From the NCBI RefSeq assembly GCF_013410455.1, contig NZ_JACCFW010000001.1, positions 3,426,929 to 3,490,928 of the forward strand: DNA of 64,000 nucleotides, given 5' to 3'. The stretch is from Allobranchiibius huperziae. GTDB taxonomy: Bacteria; Actinomycetota; Actinomycetes; Actinomycetales; Dermatophilaceae. Below, one piece after another: positions 61,599 through 64,000 of the stretch. The notes under the pieces are model-generated. The model was not told the origin of the DNA. It searched no databases and worked only from the letters and a program-made list of their open reading frames with translations. Made by a program: the position numbers and the translations under genes. Every line of letters begins with the position of its first letter. The stretch's first letter is position 1.

Positions 61599-62649
61599 AC
61601 TCGATGCCCTGACCGGCTGCCGCCGCCACCTCCTCCGGATGCTCAGCGAGGTACGCCGCACGGTCGGCCAGCGCGCCGCCGTCGCCCGTCGGCACGGTCC
61701 AGCCGGCGCCGGTCTCGCGGACGAGCGCGGCGAGCGCCACGTTGTCGAACCCCAGCACCGGCACCCCCAGCCCCGCCGACTCCAGGTAGGTGCCCGACGG
61801 GTCGCCGAGCAGGTGCGGCAGCACCATGATGTCGACCTCGTCGCGCACCTGCGGCACCCAGGCGCCGTCGAAGTCCACGTCGCCCGCGAACCGCACGCCC
61901 GGCACCGCCCGAGCCCGCAACTCCTCGGTGAGCGGGCCGCGTCCGAAGAGAGTCGTGGTCGCCGCCACCCTGCGGCGATTCAGATCGGCCTGCAGGTCGA
62001 TGGCGAACTGCGGGCCCTTCTCCGGTGAGTGGCGGGCCGAACAGGCCAGCCGGAGGGGTCCTGGTTCTCGCGCTCGCGGGGCCGCCGGGATCTGGTCGGC
62101 ACGCAGCCTGGTGTCGAAGAACAGCAACGGGTCCCGCGAGTCGCGGGCATAGGTGTCGAACGCGGCCCAGCCGTTGCACTGCAGCCCGGCCGATCGGCGT
62201 ACGAGCGCCCGCTCGGCTCGCGCCACCCGCACCGCGCCCAGCCGGATGCGGGCCGCGGCGATGCGTGAGCCGGCCGCTCGCACGAGGTAGTCGGTGCGCG
62301 CCGACACCGGCACTTCGCTCACCAGCACCACCGGTGCGGGCTGGCCCGAGAGCCATTCCCGCCCCGGCTCCAGGCTCGCGAGGACGACGTCGGGCGCCAG
62401 CCGGGCCAGCTCGGTCGGGGCGTCATCGGTCAGCAGCAGGTCGCAGGGCAGCTGCGACGGCGTGCTCCATACCGACCCGAGGTTGTGCGGCCCGGCACCG
62501 TCGTCCGGCTCACCGCGGGTGAGGAGGGTGATGCGGCCCGGCCAGTGGGCGGCGTACGCCTGCAGACCAGCGATCAGCTTGACCGGCAGCAGCAGGCCGC
62601 CGTCCGCGCGCACCGGCCACCCGCCGTTCGGCACGATCACCAGGTGCAT
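61519..62649 (-). CDS. Glycosyltransferase (GT4-like)
   Basis: 376 aa. HLVIVPNGGWPVRADGGLLL N-terminal loop, ACSARHSPEKGPQFAIDLQ, TTTLFGRGPLTEELRA, VDIMVLPHLLGDPSGTYLESAGLGVPVLGFDN (E-x7 type donor site). ATG 62649 by family N-terminus. Divergent from acyltransferase copy 3 by 96 nt, repeating the arrangement of the previous pair. Confidence 0.87.
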   Translation of the reverse strand: MHLVIVPNGGWPVRADGGLLLPVKLIAGLQAYAAHWPGRITLLTRGEPDDGAGPHNLGSVWSTPSQLPCDLLLTDDAPTELARLAPDVVLASLEPGREWLSGQPAPVVLVSEVPVSARTDYLVRAAGSRIAAARIRLGAVRVARAERALVRRSAGLQCNGWAAFDTYARDSRDPLLFFDTRLRADQIPAAPRAREPGPLRLACSARHSPEKGPQFAIDLQADLNRRRVAATTTLFGRGPLTEELRARAVPGVRFAGDVDFDGAWVPQVRDEVDIMVLPHLLGDPSGTYLESAGLGVPVLGFDNVALAALVRETGAGWTVPTGDGGALADRAAYLAEHPEEVAAAAGQGIEFMRGHPFETEFARRVQHLVGVAQTVV

Positions 62650-62731
62650 CTCGTCCTCGGGGCTCGTCGTGTCGGACCGGGTGCCCCATTGTCACCCGTT
62701 GCTTAACACCGTCGCGGTCTCGCCACGCCCG

Positions 62732-62737
62732 TATAGT
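62732..62737 (+). promoter_or_regulatory. -10 box for leaderless acyltransferase copy 3
   Basis: TATAGT ends 8 nt before GTG 62746, a near-consensus -10. Confidence 0.55.
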
Positions 62738-62745
62738 CCGGGCAC

Positions 62746-63837
62746 GTGGCACGTCTCGCAGACCCGCTGCGCGGTCGGGACAATGCGCTGAACTTCCTTC
62801 GCCTCCTGCTCGCGATCGCGGTCATCGTCGACCACAGCGTCCCGCTCTCCGGGCTGTCCAGTCCGCGCCGCGGGCCGCTCAGCGACGTGGCCGTCGACGG
62901 GTTCTTCGTGCTGTCGGGATATCTGGTGAGCGGCAGCAGGGTGCGGATGTCCGGCCCGCGCTACACCTGGCATCGCGCGCTGCGGATCCTGCCCGGCCTG
63001 TGGGTGTGCCTGCTGGTGACCGGTCTGGTGATCGCACCCCTCGCGACATTGCGCACCCACGAGCAGTGGAGTGTCGAGCTCGCGCTGCGATACGTCGCCC
63101 AGAACGCCACGCTCTACTCGATGCCCGACACGATGGGCCACACGCTCGCTCACGTACCGCTGCCCAGCGCATGGAACGGCTCGCTGTGGACACTCTGGTA
63201 CGAGTCCCTCGGTTACCTGGCGGCGGGTCTGCTGCTGTGGCCCTCGTTCGTACGCCGCCACGCGGCGCCGATCCTGGTGACCGTCGCGGTCGCGGCCGCG
63301 CTCGTCGTCTACCTCGCGCACGGCCCGCTCTTCGTCACCACCAACCACTATCGAGAGGCTCCCACCCGGCTCGCGTGCTTCTTCGCGGCCGGGATGGCCC
63401 TGTGGGCGTTGCGTGACCGTCTGCCATCATCGGGCCGGCTCGCCTTGGCGGCGCTCGCGATCGGCGTACCCCTCTATGTCGCCGGCGCGCTCGACACCGG
63501 CCCGCACCCGCATGTGGCGACGTGGATGCCCGGCGGCCTGACCTGGATGTACGTGCTGCTGCCGCTCCCCCTGGGTTACCTGCTGCTGTGGCTCGGCGGG
63601 GTGCTGCCGGTGCGGCTCGGTGTCCGCAACGACATCTCCTACGGGGTCTACATCTACGCGTGGCCGATGCAGCAGCTGCTCGCGGTGTTCGGTGGCCAGC
63701 GGCTGGGTCTGACCGCGTTCACCCTGCTGGCCGTCGCGGTGACGGTGCCGATGGCGTGGCTGTCGTGGACGCTGGTGGAGAAACGCATGCTGCGGTTGAA
63801 GGACCTCGGCCGTACGCCGGCGCCGGTCGCGGCATGA
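62746..63837 (+). CDS. Acyltransferase-3 family membrane protein (copy 3)
   Basis: 363 aa, the same layout as copy 2: GRDNALNFLRLLLAIAVIVDH, VAVDGFFVLSGYLVSGSRVRM, WHRALRILPGLWVCLLVTGL, WNGSLWTLWYESLGY and GGVLPVRLGVRNDISYG, with ~10 membrane helices. Ends LKDLGRTPAPVAA. Overlaps the next gene by ATGA, so it is the first of a further unit. Confidence 0.92.
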   Translation: MARLADPLRGRDNALNFLRLLLAIAVIVDHSVPLSGLSSPRRGPLSDVAVDGFFVLSGYLVSGSRVRMSGPRYTWHRALRILPGLWVCLLVTGLVIAPLATLRTHEQWSVELALRYVAQNATLYSMPDTMGHTLAHVPLPSAWNGSLWTLWYESLGYLAAGLLLWPSFVRRHAAPILVTVAVAAALVVYLAHGPLFVTTNHYREAPTRLACFFAAGMALWALRDRLPSSGRLALAALAIGVPLYVAGALDTGPHPHVATWMPGGLTWMYVLLPLPLGYLLLWLGGVLPVRLGVRNDISYGVYIYAWPMQQLLAVFGGQRLGLTAFTLLAVAVTVPMAWLSWTLVEKRMLRLKDLGRTPAPVAA

Positions 63838-64000
63838 GTGACCCGGACTCTCCCGCGGACCGGCACACGGAGAAGCCGGTCTCGCGTCCCGCCGGCCGGG
63901 CGGAGCGGGCGGCGACCTGGCTGCAACGAGCCATCGGCGCCGGGCTGTGCCTGCTGGTGCTCGGCATCCTCGTGCACCCGCAGCTGCCGAACAACGGCTA
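63834..64000 (+). CDS. Membrane protein, N-terminal part (gene runs off the right edge)
   Basis: 55 codons visible from ATG 63834, overlapping the previous stop as ATGA. A hydrophilic, charged ~38-residue cytoplasmic start is followed by a membrane helix (AIGAGLCLLVLGILVHPQL). Too short to name; coupled to the acyltransferase, so probably a membrane enzyme or polymerase/exporter of the same pathway. Confidence 0.65.
   Translation, partial: MSDPDSPADRHTEKPVSRPAGRAERAATWLQRAIGAGLCLLVLGILVHPQLPNNG

Overview
The window is GC-rich actinobacterial chromosome read across the replication origin. The order nudix / DUF6049 / murJ / pseudokinase / sigM / anti-sigma / trxB / trxA / parB / parA / rsmG / jag / yidC / yidD / rnpA / rpmH / dnaA / oriC / dnaN / gnd / recF / DUF721 / gyrB / gyrA / DUF3566 / tRNA-Ile / tRNA-Ala is the conserved actinobacterial origin block. 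The PadR-ino1 pair, the dnaN-gnd-recF order, two ECF42-type sigma factors with YCII partners and a DLW-39 protein fit a Micrococcales genome (a Dermacoccaceae-like organism is my guess; sequence alone does not prove it). GTG starts, 4-nt GTGA/ATGA overlaps and leaderless starts are common.

Layout. 1-10 kb: end of a phosphoesterase gene, osmC, a padR-ino1 operon behind a perfect 27-bp palindrome, two regulator/membrane genes, a biotin carrier peptide, a patatin-like protein, ECF42 sigma + YCII module no. 1, an overlooked 58-aa gene and a hemerythrin. 10-13 kb: a P450 / glycosyltransferase / P-loop kinase operon on the minus strand. 13-26 kb: CCA-adding enzyme, then the cell-envelope and redox block (nudix, DUF6049, MurJ, separate pseudokinase, SigM and its anti-sigma factor, thioredoxin system), interrupted by a frameshifted DUF998/SnoaL-like gene and a TetR gene. 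26-32 kb: ParAB-parS segregation locus and the rsmG-jag-yidC-yidD-rnpA-rpmH operon. 32-45 kb: dnaA, oriC, dnaN, gnd, recF, DUF721, gyrB, gyrA. 45-54 kb: two tRNAs and an accessory stretch with a hydrolase, VOC and luciferase-like proteins, a glycan-binding-type orphan, ECF42/YCII module no. 2, and a low-GC islet with a PD-(D/E)XK-like nuclease and an HNH endonuclease. 54-64 kb: a surface-glycan-like region with three glycosyltransferases alternating with three paralogous membrane acyltransferases, plus an aldo/keto reductase and pyruvate oxidase (poxB).

How the parts work together. DnaA boxes on both sides of dnaA and four perfect plus three one-mismatch parS sites form the replication/segregation centre. 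SigM, an ECF-type promoter in front of its anti-sigma gene, and a SigR/SigH-type promoter in front of trxB suggest stress control of the envelope/redox block. Both YCII genes are preceded by TGTCGA-type boxes expected for ECF42 factors. The right end probably makes and acylates a cell-surface glycan or glycolipid and runs off the window in a further membrane protein gene.
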